This document shows, one piece after another, positions 1 to 13,605 of a stretch of DNA of 64,000 nucleotides. Under the pieces are notes generated by a model. That model saw only the letters and a program-made list of their open reading frames with translations. It had not been told where the DNA came from and searched no databases. The stretch spans positions 3,224,001 to 3,288,000 of the forward strand of contig NC_037595.1 of assembly GCF_003073045.1 (NCBI RefSeq), written 5' to 3'. The first letter of the stretch is position 1, and each line of letters opens with the position of its first letter. A program made the translations under genes and the position numbers. This DNA is from Pomacea canaliculata (Eukaryota; Mollusca; Gastropoda; Architaenioglossa; Ampullariidae).

Positions 1-371
1 TAACAGAAAAATTGAAAGAGTGATTCAGAGAAAGTGAAAAATTAAGATATAATGGGATGGATTCAGACAGAGTGAGAGAAACTGAATGAGAGATTGAAAG
101 ACAGCTAAAGAGAGAGAGAAGGGGAAAGACAGACAGAGACAGACTTCTGACTTCTTGTACTTAGAACACGAAATCCAAAAAGAATCCGTTAAACGGCGTT
201 TGTGCAGATGAATGGTGTGAGGCAGCCGGTGCACCTAGCACACATCAATCATGATTGTCCATCCTTCACACTATCATGTTAAAGGCGCACTAGAGAGGAC
301 TGTTGGTATTGTAAACAGTGTGAGAGATGTGACAGTGTCATGGAGATGACGACTGTGGTCACACAGTGGAC
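1..371. other. Non-coding left flank
   Basis: No gene is supported here. A purine-rich stretch (GAGA and GACAGA runs, about 60-150) lies before the 24-bp minisatellite. The short open frames have no recognisable domain or splice context. Confidence 0.6.
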
Positions 372-803
372 TGAACAACATGTCTGAGTTGTTATTGAAC
401 AACATGTCTGAGTTGTTATTGAACAACATGTCTGAGTTGTTATTGAACAACATGTCTGAGCTGTTATTGAACAACATGTCTGAGCTGTTATTGAACAACA
501 TGTCTCAGCTGTTATTGAACAACATGTCTGAGCTGTTATTGAGCAACATGTCTGAGCTGTTATTGAGCAACATGTCTGAGCTGTTATTGAACAACATGTC
601 TTAGCTGTTATTGAACAACATGTCTGAGCTGTTATTGAACAACATGTCTGAGCTGTTATTGAACAACATGTCTGAGCTGTTATTGAACAACATGTCTTAG
701 CTGTTATTGAACAACATGTCTGAGCTGTTATTGAACAACATGTCTGAGCTGTTATTGAACAACATGTCTGAGCTGTTATTGTACAACATGTCTGAGCTGT
801 TAA
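372..803. repeat. 24-bp minisatellite, 18 copies
   Basis: Eighteen contiguous 24-bp units fill 432 bp, with consensus TGAACAACATGTCTGAGCTG plus TTAT. Variants: units 1-3 have GAGTTG for GAGCTG; unit 6 has CTCAG; units 8 and 9 have GAGC; units 10 and 14 have CTTAG. Units 10-13 and 14-17 are identical four-unit blocks, pointing to a recent 96-bp duplication. Because 24 is a multiple of three, long open frames with an eight-residue repeat run through it on both strands; these are by-products, not genes. Confidence 0.95.
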
Positions 804-1117
804 AGCTGTGCTAGGGAGGAAAATGTCTTCGAGAAGGTGCAATGAAACGACAATAATTTATTTACTAAAGTCCTACTGGACAGAAACTTTCTGCTAACCC
901 TTAACCTTTCATCCCATAAGCAAGTGGCTTCTATAGAGAATTCTCAGGTCGTACATTAACTTGGAGAGAATAGGGCGATCGCCATGGAACTGACGCCAAA
1001 GCCAGGAACCTTAACTCCATGTAAGTAAAAAATGTCTTCGCTCCACCTGCATGTGACTAGCGGTCACCGACACCAAATCTCACAGATGTTGGCTGTTGAA
1101 GGCGGCGACCCTTGTCA
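804..1117. other. Non-coding, between minisatellite and promoter-like cluster
   Basis: I see no exon or repeat here. The sequence becomes richer in CG dinucleotides towards 1,060, consistent with approach to a regulatory region. Confidence 0.5.
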
Positions 1118-1890
1118 CCGGAAGTGACGTCAGTAGCGCTGCAAGCGGTCACGGCCTGCTGAGAGAATACATTATGATGGCGCCCACACAGGACTGTTGG
1201 CAGTTACATGGTCTACAGACAGCGGGACAGTGGGCGTCCTAGCCTTGCGTGACATGGACTGGACCCTGGCGTCTTCAGCGGGCAAGTCAACGCTGACGTC
1301 AGTTGAAACACTTCCGTCACTTCCGAGGACTTCCGGTTCTGTCTGGGGCGGACTCGCTGGTTCGCTTCAAAAGTCATGTAAGTCAAAGGCCGCTCGATGC
1401 TTGGGAGGTTTCCCCCCCCCCCCAAAAATGTCCTTTAATAAAGTAAATGTCCTCACTACCATGCTCAACTTCAAAAGGTCCATCAACGGTTATCGGTTGA
1501 CGTTTCTGAAGATTCACTGATTAGACGATGAACAATTGTTGACATTTAAAATCAACTTAGTACTACGATCATCTTTGGATGCAGCACAGAAGCCATGTGT
1601 CCGAGAGAGTTCACGCCATTACGTTTTGACAGATGATTGGTTGCTTGACTTAGCGGGGAAAGTGCTTCTGCTTCGGCACGATGATGAGAGAGGGAGCGAG
1701 GCACGGAATACTCGCAGAAAAACCCCGACGGTCGGCGCTGTTAACAGGTTTTCCCTTTATTTCTCCTCTGTGAGGCGTTTGACTCGCGGCCATCAGTGAG
1801 TCACTGTTGTGACGTCAGAGGGGAGCAGACAAGTCTTGTTGGTATTTCCGGCTCGGGATTCCCTCGTGTACGTCACTGCGCGTGACGTCG
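1118..1890. promoter_or_regulatory. Promoter-like cluster of ETS and CRE sites
   Basis: Three full palindromic CRE octamers (TGACGTCA) occur at 1125-1132, 1294-1301 and 1810-1817, and a near match (TGACGTCG) at 1883-1890. The first is fused to an ETS core as CCGGAAGTGACGTCA (1118-1132), a composite element known from housekeeping promoters. More ETS-type cores (CTTCCG, ACTTCCGG, TTTCCGG) lie at about 1313-1335, 1846 and 1898. The region is CG-rich and holds a C12 run at 1412-1423. ATGATGGCG at about 1174 opens a 21-codon frame with no recognised product. A promoter or enhancer is inferred; direction and target gene cannot be seen. Confidence 0.4.
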
Positions 1891-3486
1891 GTGGTTTCCG
1901 GCGACAAGAAGGATGGGAACTAAATTACAAAGCGGAAATACGAGAGCTGTGAGCTGGAACAGCGAACTTCCAGTCCTGCTTCCTCCTACGCTGAAGAGCT
2001 ACTCAGCTGATGGATAAGGGAGATAATTTCAGTGATGATGCAAGCACGTGCTGTACACAACGCCAGTCGCTGATTGGTTCAGACAGGAGGACAGACACAC
2101 GTGTGACGCGAACATATTTACAGGACTGATTGGTTGATTGTCCAGTTTGTCTGAAGGTGAAGTTTGCTGGACAAGAGTTTGTCTGTCTTCCGTCTGTGAC
2201 TGAGATTGTGAAGCTCCCGGGTGGATGAGCGGAAAATCACAGAATGTGAAAAGATTCGACATGGAGAGACACTTTCCTGAGCAAAGGATAAATATGATTT
2301 GCATTACGATATTTATGAACATGTCACATCATTAAAGAATGAAGCACAGACCACAGCTGACATCCCTGGAATAAAAGAAAACTACATCCCATTCCTCTAC
2401 ACAGAAAGTAGAGTGGACCTAAGAAAGGAAGGACGAGCAAAATAAAGTCACATCCCTGTCAAACTCTCAGCTCTGTAAACATGTGAGATATTCAGAGAAA
2501 CAACAGTGTCAAGAAGATGCGAACCCAGAACATTCGCTCATCGTTGTCTTGATGACAAGCACTTAACAGCTGCAGCAGCCGACGCACGAGACAAGCGCGA
2601 GAAGTGAACGGTATTGTTGAGACTGGAGAGAGAGAAGGAGAAAAAGGTTTGGAGGACAACACAGTCTGTGAAACCAACTCCAGATGAGAGCCACCGCCAC
2701 ACCAGCCTCCACCTCCGTTGTTGTTGTTACCATGGTTACAGACACAACACTTTATGCTCCAGACAGCATAGAGACGACATTGCAAGTCGGGTGGGAAAGG
2801 GGTGGGGCTGGGTGGAGAGGACGGCTACGAACGGCCAGTTGCAGCCTGCGACGTGTAATGTATTCATGGGCAGAGAATCCTCCGTAGGGAGGAACAGTTC
2901 ACAGCGAAGTGTATCCCCGTGAATGCGTGTGTGTGTGTCTGTGTGCGTGTTTACACACTGTTCATTGCATGTAAACACTCAGACAACAAGTGATCACGGG
3001 TGTGGAAAATCAACCGTTGGCTGTAAGTTGTGAGTGGCTCACACGATCAATTGGTAATGAGATAATTACCTGTATGGTGCCCCAGGCGGACTTCTTACAC
3101 TGCCATCAGCCAGGGATGGTAGACAACGACAGAGAGAGGAGGAGAGAGAGAAGAGGGGAGAGAGAGAAGGGGAACAGAGTGGGACTGGGATGGAGCGGGA
3201 GGGCGAGGGAGGGGTAATGAAGGGGAGGAGAGGGACGAAGGAATGAAATAGGGAAAAGCCTCGCGCATCATGTCGTCTGCACGCGAACTCGCGATAATTC
3301 ACTCTCCTCCCGGCACCGCCCAGTCACTCCCTCCAGGGTGCGCCACACGCCGGGGGTGCGGGTCACGTGATTCTCCGACTCCTCGACATCGCTTCACACT
3401 CGATGGCAGCCTCTCAGGGTCGTCTCCCTCATTACCCGATGTCCACGCCCACCTCTTCACATTTTTCTCTGAGTACACACGGTAGT

Positions 3487-3535
3487 CTGTGTGTCTGTGT
3501 GTGTGTCCGCGCTTGTGTGTGTGCGTGCGTGCGCG
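3487..3535. repeat. TG-rich microsatellite grading into GTGC
   Basis: Imperfect alternating TG with CTGTG and GTGCG interruptions. The purine-pyrimidine alternation makes it a possible Z-DNA former. Confidence 0.85.
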
Positions 3536-4385
3536 GGTGGATGTTTTACCTGCAGCTCTACCTGTCCTCGTCACACGTTACCGAGCAGCGGTCTCGAGCT
3601 ACAGTCTGTCGCTATTCACGACCAGTATCTTAGCAACCAAACAATTTTCAAACCTTCTCGGTCTGGCAATGAGAAATGAAATTATTTCTGGACAAAAATT
3701 CACATTTACAGGATCGAGGTTTGGCCACCCGCCCACGCTGTAAACAAATCCAACTTGAAAAACAAATCACAACATCACTTCAAAAGCCACGCCCACTTTC
3801 TGTTCCACTTGAGCTATCAACACTTAGACAAGTCAACAAACAGACAAACAAACAAAACGACGAACTTGTCAACGAAACTGCAGATGAAAGTGAGGACACT
3901 GCGACTAAGATGAAGTCGATGAAACTGATGACGTCCCGACGTCTCTGCACTCGTCTATCTGTTATCTATTTGTCGTTGATGACTCGTCACGCGAGCAGCG
4001 CATTCTCAGAAGCGGTTGACGCCCCCAGGCTACAGAAACAAGAACTTTGCGGGTTTCGAACGCTGGGTGGGTGGTCAGGGCTGATGTTGTATCTTATCAT
4101 CGCCACCACCGCCACTGATGCTGATACGGAGCCAGTGATGTTCATCGTCGACAAGTTGATAATCCTGTTCTCTGTCGGGTTATGAGGCTACTCACGTCGG
4201 TCCATCAGACCTGTTGGAGGATTTTATTGAGTCTTTAAGGCTGTAAGAGAAGTCAGACGATGGAATCGTTGGTGTGTGGATGTAGTTGTCTCTTGTCCAA
4301 TAAGCGAGATTGTGGGTGGGTGAGGTGAGATATGGGAAAGTGGGTGAATACAAGAGGTGCCGTGACTGAGAGTCACAACATCCAA

Positions 4386-4430
4386 AACACACACACACAA
4401 AAAAACACACACACACGCAAACACACACAC
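4386..4430. repeat. (CA)n microsatellite
   Basis: CA dinucleotide runs interrupted by an A7 block and one GC. Confidence 0.9.
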
Positions 4431-6366
4431 TCCAGATGCATGTGTTCCAAAACTATTCCTCATCCTCTCTCACACCGCGATATACATGATTACTCTCTTG
4501 ATTGTAGTGTTTCTGTGTCCTTGCGATAAGTTTTGCTAATTCCACTCTTCCGCCATCACATCTTCCTCTGTGTGTCTCTGAAGAATAACAACATCCTCCA
4601 GTAATGGGTGACCTTGTCACGTGATCATACTGCCCAATCTTGTTTCTGAAAGCTAATATAACATATTGATGACATATTCTGACAAAACCACGATGTCTGT
4701 TTACCCCCACTCCTGCGAGCTATTGATTCCTTTTTATTTGCTGTGAAATGACTCAGACAGTCTACATCATGACAACTCAGTCAGGTGACCACACGTTTCC
4801 GATGATGGTGTCGTCACAGACAAACAACGCCAAAAAAAAGGGGGTGGGGGGACCTTTGCTCTGACTTTGCCGAGTAGTGATGACAACGGCAGATCTGTCC
4901 ACGCTACTACAGTATTCCATTTTAAACAGAAAATAAGTTTTTTTTTAATTTAAATATAAATATTCCTACCTTATCTTGCTTTCCTTCTTCTTTTTCTGGT
5001 CGGAAGAAGGAACAGCCAGGCATTACACCTGCAGGTGTTAATCAAGTCTGCAGTATACAATTTCCAGGTCGCAGGTAGGCAGGGTCGTCGGGGTATCGGG
5101 TGTCAGAAGGCCGGTGGACACCCGGGATTTATCGCAAATGAACTGTCTAGAACTCTAGATTCTAGAAGAACGTTCGTGCATTGAGGTCTCTGGAGGGGCC
5201 TGCAAGCAAGTTGGAACTGACAGTAAGAGGTGGATATGTTACTGATGTATGGCCACTCTGTGAATGGAGAGGATGGGGCCCGCCACTGGCACTACAACCT
5301 CTAAGCCCGAAGGGAAATGTCGAAGGAGCTTGTTGCCCATAGTTACTTCACGACACAGTGAAACTTTCTCTTCTCGTTTCTCCATCAGCGAACTACATTA
5401 GTCTACAACCCTATACCCGGGGTGAGCTTAATTCTAGCAAAGAGGGAGGCTGCCTTCAAAGGAAAGTGAGCGACTTCAAGCAGCTTCACTTTACACAACA
5501 AAGTCGGCAGGTTAAAGCCGTTATGTACTCATTTGTTGTCCATTCCATTATCACTAGGTTTGGTGTGTAGTCACCTGCTGGTGTGAGTTATGGTAGGGAG
5601 GAAAGTTAATGCCACTGGGAAGTGGGAGGAACTCGGACAACAGTAACCAAAGAAGCTGACACCTGAAGAGGGACAAGCAGACGACCACCGGCGATGTACC
5701 AGCCGCGCGTGCAATAAGATGTCGGCCGGCAGGTCATCGTCGTCACGGGTCAAACCCCGGAGCCCGCAAAGCGACGAAAAATAAATCAGGATCAACAAGA
5801 CAAGACAAAACCAAAGGCGCGGATGCGAATCAGTTTACAGTAATCACATTTGTAAAGACCTGCGGGACGTTGATGGACTTGCCAGAAAGCGGGACATTGG
5901 GCGGGAGTCCCTCCCGGACATTTTATGAGCAGGTGGGACACGAGGTGTAAAGTGGGGACGTCAGGTCACCTTACAACTCAGTGAAGTCTGGGGTCAGACG
6001 CACCACGCGCCACTAAATGTTAGTCACGTGGTTTAGGCGTTAGCTGGGTTTTGTACGCGGCCTTCATTAGTCCGGTCACTCCGGTGGATCCCTAGTTTGA
6101 AGATGTTACGGTTTTTGCCGTCCTAGTTAACAGAATAAAGAAGTTGTCCTAGTAAAGCACAACTATGGGATTGAGACTGTGCAAGCGTGCTTCACTGTGC
6201 ATGGGAGAAGCAGGTGTGAGTGAGACCAAGAGCACTAGCAGCATGGCTAACATAAGCAGTCAGCTAACATAATATTATATTCTTAGAACATAAAGACTGT
6301 TTCGCGTTAACCATTCAGCTAGCGGATATCTAGTAGTCTAGTACACACTGTTCACTGATGGGTTTG

Positions 6367-6397
<31 letters not shown>
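6367..6397. repeat. (GGCT)n microsatellite
   Basis: Nearly eight perfect GGCT units. Confidence 0.95.
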
Positions 6398-6398
<1 letters not shown>

Positions 6399-7459
6399 TT
6401 TCCAATCCAGCCTGTCAGCCGTTTAGAGACCGGACGACTGATAAGACCGTTTGTGGGCTGTTCACGTCGGACTTTTCGGAGTATCGAGACTTTATTCCTT
6501 TAACCTCTCCGGGTGAAGGAATTAGCATCTTGCACGGCCAAACAAGGGAACATGATGGGAACACTAGTGGCTGGGGCGATATGTCCTTTGACTGGGTCGA
6601 TGTGTCCTGTAGCTGCTTTAGAACCGGAAGCAAACAGGCAATGATGTCAGACGATGATTAAAGACAATGATGTCAGTCTTATCTTCACCGAGGGCCGCAG
6701 GTTTCCTGTTGTGTAGATAACACAGTGGAAAAACGGTTAATGCCGAGGTTTCTGGGAAAGACCTTGGTCAGGACAGGGACAGGGATTCGCCGGTTAGCTA
6801 ATGAATATGTCACAATATCCTTTCTCTTCTTTATTTCTTTCTGTCTCTCCATCCCTTTCTTTCTTTCCTGTCTTTCTTTCTTTATCTCTGCCTCTCCATT
6901 CCTTTAACAGACAAATGCCGGAGGAACAAGCAGCTTGCAATCATCACTCTCTTGTGTATTTGAATTTTCTGTATCCGTGTGTGTGTGAGAGAGAGAGATC
7001 ATGTACAATTAAGCTGTGGTGAGTATTGTTTATCAACTGTCAACTATATCACACGACAACAAAAATGTTTGATGCACCTGTAGGAATAGTTGAAGCTAAA
7101 CAGTCCAGCAGGTCCCTCTCATTGACAGGTGCTGACCTTTCTGTCGTTAAACTTCAGGGCATTCGACTTCCATTATCTGCTTCAACTTCAAGGTGTTCAA
7201 ATTAGGGAGAGCATCTTTTAAATTATAATTATTTAGACTTTGATCGGCCGCAACTTCAACTTTAACCCTTTCACAGTCGCGTGTCCTCTCTTGTCCAGCA
7301 CTCAACAGTTTCCGCAAAACAGTAATTTCTAGTTTCCATAGTAACCAACAAATAATTTTCTGTCGATGTGTATTCAAATGGTCCCTTATTGTTGATACAT
7401 AAAGGATGCTAATTTTCTACATGGCCCAACGACTGAATGTCGGTCAACCATCATGTGTT

Positions 7460-7503
7460 TGACTGACTGACTGGCTGACTGGCTGGCTGGCTGGCTGACT
7501 GGC
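7460..7503. repeat. (GACT/GGCT)n tetranucleotide repeat
   Basis: Mixed GACT and GGCT tetramers, the same tetramer family as at 6367 but with a transition variant. Confidence 0.9.
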
Positions 7504-7660
7504 CACCTCTATGTCCACAGTCTGCATGAAGATTCTGGACATGAAGCAACATGGCGTGTGGCGGGTAGTTCTCATTGTGCTTTAATTATAGTCTTAATAT
7601 AGTCTTGCTGATTGGTCGTGTACTAGAATGACAGGGGTACGAAAAGAGACTCACAGTTCT

Positions 7661-7699
<39 letters not shown>

Positions 7700-7714
7700 A
7701 ATAATAATAATAAA
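7661..7714. repeat. Compound (CAA)n(TAA)n microsatellite
   Basis: About twelve AAC/CAA triplets run directly into about six AAT/TAA triplets. A C-to-T change has been propagated within the array. Confidence 0.95.
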
Positions 7715-8379
7715 GAACCACGGTCGACTTTGTGGAAGGACTGACAAATAAGACATAAAAGCTGTCGGGGTCTGGGGTCTACATATAAGCTTTTAAAAAC
7801 CTGTTGTTCCAGAAATGTGTTAATAAATCAGGAGAGAGAACATCTTGCCCGCTACGATAATTAAAGACTCACTAGAGCTCGACATTTTTTAGATGAGAGA
7901 GATTACTCGTTGAATAATCATCAAACGCAAACACTGAGCATCCTGTTGACTAGACACAAGCACTAACCACAGACAGTTGTCAAGGAGGTAGACATCAGAA
8001 GGATGTCATTTAGAACAACTGCCAAGCTCTTCCTTCCTTATTAACTCATTCTGTCCGTTCCTACTTTATCTGTAACCTCAACATAATGTTTACTAACAGT
8101 TATTTCACTTTTTCTGTGAATCATGACTTGTATATCCGTGTGCTTCGCGTTCTTCTGATCTTAGGTGATCTGTGGATGTTGTTTGTTTATGTTACATGGC
8201 TTATTTACATGTTTGTATGTTGCATGGCTGATCTACCTGCTGTGTAAATATTGTTGGACACGTGAGACATACAGGTTGAAGACTGAGAATGCCGCTAGTA
8301 TCGAATGGTTTGCTGCTTGTCTGGTTTTGATGTGTGGACAATAGGTCGTGACTTATATATGAACTAGTGGGGGCCTCGT

Positions 8380-8495
8380 GTACCACCTCACGTACCACCT
8401 CAAGTACCACCTCACGTGCCACTTCGTGTACCACCCCATGCACAACTTCACGTGCCACCTCACGTGCCACCCCACGTGCCACCTCGTGTACCACC
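8380..8495. repeat. 12-bp minisatellite, about 10 copies
   Basis: Imperfect 12-bp units (GTACCACCTCAC, GTGCCACCTCAC and variants). Several unit junctions create CACGTG or CACGTA. The period keeps reading frames open on both strands, giving misleading Val/Glu-rich and Thr/Ser-rich peptides. Confidence 0.9.
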
Positions 8496-11400
8496 GGGAT
8501 ACAGAAAGGATTAAGTGAAGGACAGTCGTCCTTTGTTACACCTGACACTGGGGTTCGTCTGTCTTCATTGTGTTTCCTGGAGACACAGAAGCTGATGTAT
8601 GAAGATTATGTAACCTACATTACTTTATGTCTGTGAGAGCAACTGCCGGCGTGAGTGGAGTAAGGGGGGGTTGGGGGGTGAGTATGAATCAACCCAGCGG
8701 CCTCACATCATTTCCTCTTTTTAAATAAACTGTCCTGGACACCATCTACATGCGAGGATCCGGGATTTACAAAGCTGATAATTTCTAGTCAGGACAGGCG
8801 GAGGGGAGGAGACACGTGGGGGCTCCTGTGGGTTGGGACGGGGAAGGAGGTCAAGGGTGAAGCACAGAAAAGTTGTCATTGTTTCAGACAAGGTCCTCCC
8901 ACGAGCTCTGAATGTCCCTGGCACCTGCAACCACATGAGCAGTCGTCATGACAACAAGACTGACTTGAGCACAGGTCAAATAACTGTTGAATGACAATGT
9001 AAGTTAAATTTAGATAATCACCATTATCTTTCTCGCGGACACTTCATGCTTAGGAAGTGACGTTGAGTCACGTAAGAGGTCGCTGTAACACGTGTGTGTG
9101 TGTGCGCGTTGCTTATCCTTCTGGTATTTCTGTTGGATTTGATTTTTTTTTTTTAAAGCTTCAAAGCTTTCTTGATATAAAACACAGTGGGGGTCACTAA
9201 AAGCATCACCTTGTAGTGTGGGGTCACCCCACAAGAACAAATGTTCACATAAGCGGGTACTTACAGTATATATATATAACTTACAGTATGTATATACAGC
9301 AAATAAATAACATTCGCACCAGTTCAACAGTATCTGTATTCGTTTATTCTTTCTCTCTGTCTTTCTGTCTCTCTGTCTGTCTCTCTCTCTCACTCACACA
9401 CAGCGTTACTTTTCGTAATCTCGCCCACGTAACGCGGGATTAGTGAAGCTGTCAACCTTCAGAGGCAGAGTGAGAAAAATGTGCGCACGTCTGTCACCGG
9501 AAGTGTAAAAATAACAAAACATATCGCAAGGACACAGAAAAAACACAATCCAGACATTCATCAAGTGCAACTTTTACATATGTGTGTGTGCGCTCACACT
9601 CACATGGGAGAGTATATCTCATCAAGTCGAGGCGTAAAAGAGTAAGTAAGAGTATGTGTGTTTGTGTGTTTGTTCCTTTGTACATCAACAGGGAGGAATA
9701 GTGAGAGAGAAAGACAGTAGCAGCTAAGAACTTCCCACAAACATTGTACACAATGTAATTACTTCCCGCACACAGAGTACAATTTAATAACATCCACTGA
9801 GTACAATCTTACAGCTCACACAAACCTTGTGTACAAGTTTATGATATACACACATGGTGTACAATGTAATAATTCACACAAACAAGGAGCGCGGACATCA
9901 CCGATGACCACCCACAAGGCAGCAGGAGGCGTCCATCTGTGAGGTGACGATGATGACCCCGGCAGCTGCTCCACAGAAGGCGGAGGTAATCCCCAACATG
10001 GACTCCAGCCCCTCGTAGCACTTGTAACACACAACGGAAGCTATAACTTGGAAAGTGCTAGAGGTCACTTCATTCTCCCGAGGACTCAGCCCCTCCCCCC
10101 GACATCCACCCTCCTCCCCCTGTACGAGGGGCGCAGCGGCTGATTTATTCGCTCGGGGTCAGGGCTGCTGGCGTGTATCTTAATTAAATCTCAGTCTCCA
10201 CCTGCTGGAAAGATGTGTCGACGTCCCCCACGTCCCCTGTCCCCCACTCCCTCCATCAGGTAACCACCTAACGTGGTCAGACATGTTTGTTAGTGTGACC
10301 ACCGACACAAGAACAATACGAGATGTGGAGATTGCGGCAGCTGTTAAAGGACCGGCGGAGACCACAATATTATTCAGAACAATCGGTTAAGCTTTGTGCA
10401 ATATACTACTTCCGGTACCAGAAACACATGCCTACAATCCCACAATGCACACAAAAGTTCAGCAAGTGTCAGGAACATTCGTGAATACATTGTGAAGTTC
10501 TCAGCCAGGGGAGCTGGGACTGTATGTTAACTGGCATCTTTGGTACAACCGTGACGTCACTATGTGTGTTGTCATGTTTGTGCCTGCATCTTGACAACGG
10601 AAAATGGTGTGTTCACTCAAATCTGGAGAAATACCATCTTGTACTGGGTTTTAACATGCTCACCCCACCTCACCCAGGGAAAAAATATATTCACCCGATT
10701 TCATCATCGTTCACGACAACCCGTTGGTCTGTATGACGTGGGAACGGATTGAAGGAAGGAAGGACAGAGGAGGAACAAAGCAGTAGCAGGTGCATTGTAA
10801 ACTGGTCTGCTTGCACATTAACCGTTAAGAAGCTACTCTAAATTGTCCGTCACGTGTGCTTTTGAAATAACCATGGGCACGCACCGTGTTCCGATAAATA
10901 ATTCGCAATTCACGACTGAGTCCACGTGAGGTCCTGCCCTTCGCTAACTTCTCGCTCAAGTCACGTATTACTCCATCCACTCAACAAGCCAGACAAGCCC
11001 TGCTCTGTGTGGGGGAGAAGATGGGGAGGGTTTATACCTCCCTCACCACCACCACCATCCGTCGTCACTCACACACCGTCCTCTTCAGCTGCGGCAGACG
11101 ACAGTTGCCTGCCTGCGTCACTGTACCTACTTACCATCGGGGACAGGAGAGAGGGAAGTTAGTTCCGCTCCCACTCCTCCTCCCTCGTGCCCCTCCCTCC
11201 ATCTCTCCCTGACTCCACTTGACGTCGATGAAACGTCACTTTTCCCGCGCAAACCTGCGCCGCTAGACACGTGACGTGCGCGCACTCTCCCCCTCGACAC
11301 GAATGCGACACGGCGAGTCACGCGGCTTCTAAATATAGAAATGTGTCGCTTGATTCACACGGGAGGTGGCCTCAACATCCTCCACCTGCAACCTGCGGTA

Positions 11401-13605
11401 ACTCTCCAACATCCTCCTTGTTTATTTGCGAGGCTGACATCTTCCTTGTCCTTGACCCTGACCTGGGGCAGTAGATGAACTCTAACCACGAGAGTGAAGA
11501 GCAAGTCATCTGCAACTACAACCTTTTTATGATCCGTGGAAATAGCAAGGGCGGATGTTTCTGGGTCACAAATGGAGTAAAGTAGATGCAAAACACCTTT
11601 TTCTTATTTTTCTTATCCTTTCCCGGGTTCCCGCCTCTTGTCTTGCTCGTGTCTCAACTCGGAAGTGACGAGCAAAAAAATGTTAAGGAAATTTTAGATG
11701 GTAACATTTAGACAGAACTTAAAAAATAAGTAAAAGTAAACCCATCTGTATGCGATGATTGATCAAGTTATATTTGGGGAGATAGTTACACCAACTTCTT
11801 TCTTTTTGCTGAACATCGTAGCCGACGGTCGCTAAGTAGCAACGGATCATCTAAGTCGAACTTAGGGCTGAAGTTAGTCAAACTAAGAAAGACATTCAAC
11901 TGACTCATGCCCACCACCCCAGGACGCCATCAAACCACTCAGAAGCGATGACTGGGGAATGTTTGAGGGAATTTGAGTGACAGGGTTTTCCCTGGGCATG
12001 GGGAACCACTTATGGGTCTAGTCTGTCCACCCGCACCCTTTCCTGCATCTTGTTTAACTTTGCAACACATTAGTAGATGCTAATGAATAATCTTCTCGGG
12101 TGGCTACAGCTCTGTCAGTTCTTTTTTATTCCCCTTCTCTTTCTCCTTTTTTCTGTTTCTGTCTTGATATCAGGAAGAAATATGAAAGACATACACTGGT
12201 ATGGCGGTATTTTGATAACATTTATGTTTAAAACTTTTTGTACTGCCATGAAAACCGCGAAAATATAGTTTTGACGAAAATATAGATAGCTTTTCTTAAG
12301 GAAGAATCAAAAATACACTTTTTATTCATCCACCCAAAATGTATCATCTACGTGAAAGCTAGAACTCGTTAACTATTATAGGGCTGAGGTTCGCTTCTGA
12401 CGTTCACACGTTAAAGATTTCCTTCCGTCCTTCACTCCTTTCCCAGTCTACCATCCTAGTGTCCCCAACATGAGGAGGGTGGTGTGAGGTTTGATGAGAT
12501 GGAGATGACTCATGTCTTCTCAAGAAATGAAGGAGAGCAGTCTCAAGACTGATATGTTACACACGGAAGTGAAAGATCGTGACAGAATCGGGAAAGACTT
12601 ACGGAAAACCAGAAAGAATAAATATTTACTCGGGAAAAACCGAGGACACGGAAAAATACAGAGACTTCAAGTGTCCGACAATCTTGGCTGCCAAGGTTGG
12701 GGTGACACCTGGTTATAACGACAGTTCACATGTGATTGTGATGGCGGTGATTGCACTTGGGTGTGAAACATCAGGATCACATCTGCTGGACTGTGAAAAT
12801 AGAATGAAGGACACTTTGAAAAGTGTGAAAGCATGGCGGCCAACAGAAACCACCTACTATAGGTACATACAGCTACATGTATTTATTATTTCCTTTGTCA
12901 TCGCTGAAGTCATCGTGTCCCCCATCCACCCCACAACGACTGGTCGCCAATAACGGAGACTCAAACCTCAGATTCTGTATTGTTCAGCCATTGATACGAT
13001 TGGATCGTGAGCTTCCCACACCAGGTACCTCTGTATTTTCGGGGCTAAAATAGCTGTTTGCTACAGAAACTCGGCTACAACTAGTAGTCTGCTAACCTGC
13101 CTCTCCCAGACTCTCCAACCGCCGGGTGTAATGTTCCTCTTTTTCTCTCCAAGCATCAGTCAGTCCGTTCACCCGTGTGCCAGCCTCTGTGCCGTACTTT
13201 GCAGTGTCATAAGACTTACCTGTCAGTGCACACCACCGGGTCAGTCGCACTCTACCCACCCGGCAACCTTTACACCTGCTCTCAACTGAAACCTCGTCCC
13301 TCCTTCTCCCCCATTTCTCCCCCTTCCCACCAACACCCGACAGCTGACGAGTACGTTTACAAACATGTGGTGTAGACATCCAGAGTGCTTTAGTTTGGAT
13401 GTCTACAAGTTTGGTCGGAACTACAAATGGCGGAGTCTCTCTCTTGTTATCCCTTCCTTTCTCTCCTTTCTTCTTGTCGTCTCCCACTATCATTATCCAC
13501 GCCATTCACTTTCTCTCTATTTCTCTCATGTCTTAATGCCATTCTTTCCTGTCTTTCTGTTTGCTTGGCTTTATTTTGCCTCCCTTCCTATCTTCTTTCT
13601 CTGTT
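8496..13605. other. Non-coding stretch
   Basis: No supported gene. Contents include a TG run near 9091, a TCTG/TCTC tract at 9351-9402, a short TA-rich run near 9270, and CpG-richer sequence around 10.9-11.3 kb. A full CRE octamer (TGACGTCA) lies at about 10,551. Open frames near 12.5-12.95 kb lack domain or splice support. Confidence 0.5.

Larger units (their letters stand above)
1900..8379. other. Gene-poor stretch with microsatellites
   Basis: I find no supported exon, RNA gene or recognisable transposon. The stretch contains TG-rich and GA-rich simple sequence (2936-2960; about 3130-3200) and the short repeats listed separately. Open frames on both strands lack domains and biased composition. 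It could be intergenic or a large intron. Confidence 0.5.

Noticed and set aside
279-842. 187-codon minus-strand frame with an eight-residue Cys/Thr/Ala repeat
   Set aside because: It is the 24-bp minisatellite read in an open frame; the opposite strand is equally open and there is no promoter, splice or domain support.
5141-5175. GAA/TTC words resembling a heat-shock element
   Set aside because: Spacing between the half-sites is irregular and there is no associated promoter or gene.
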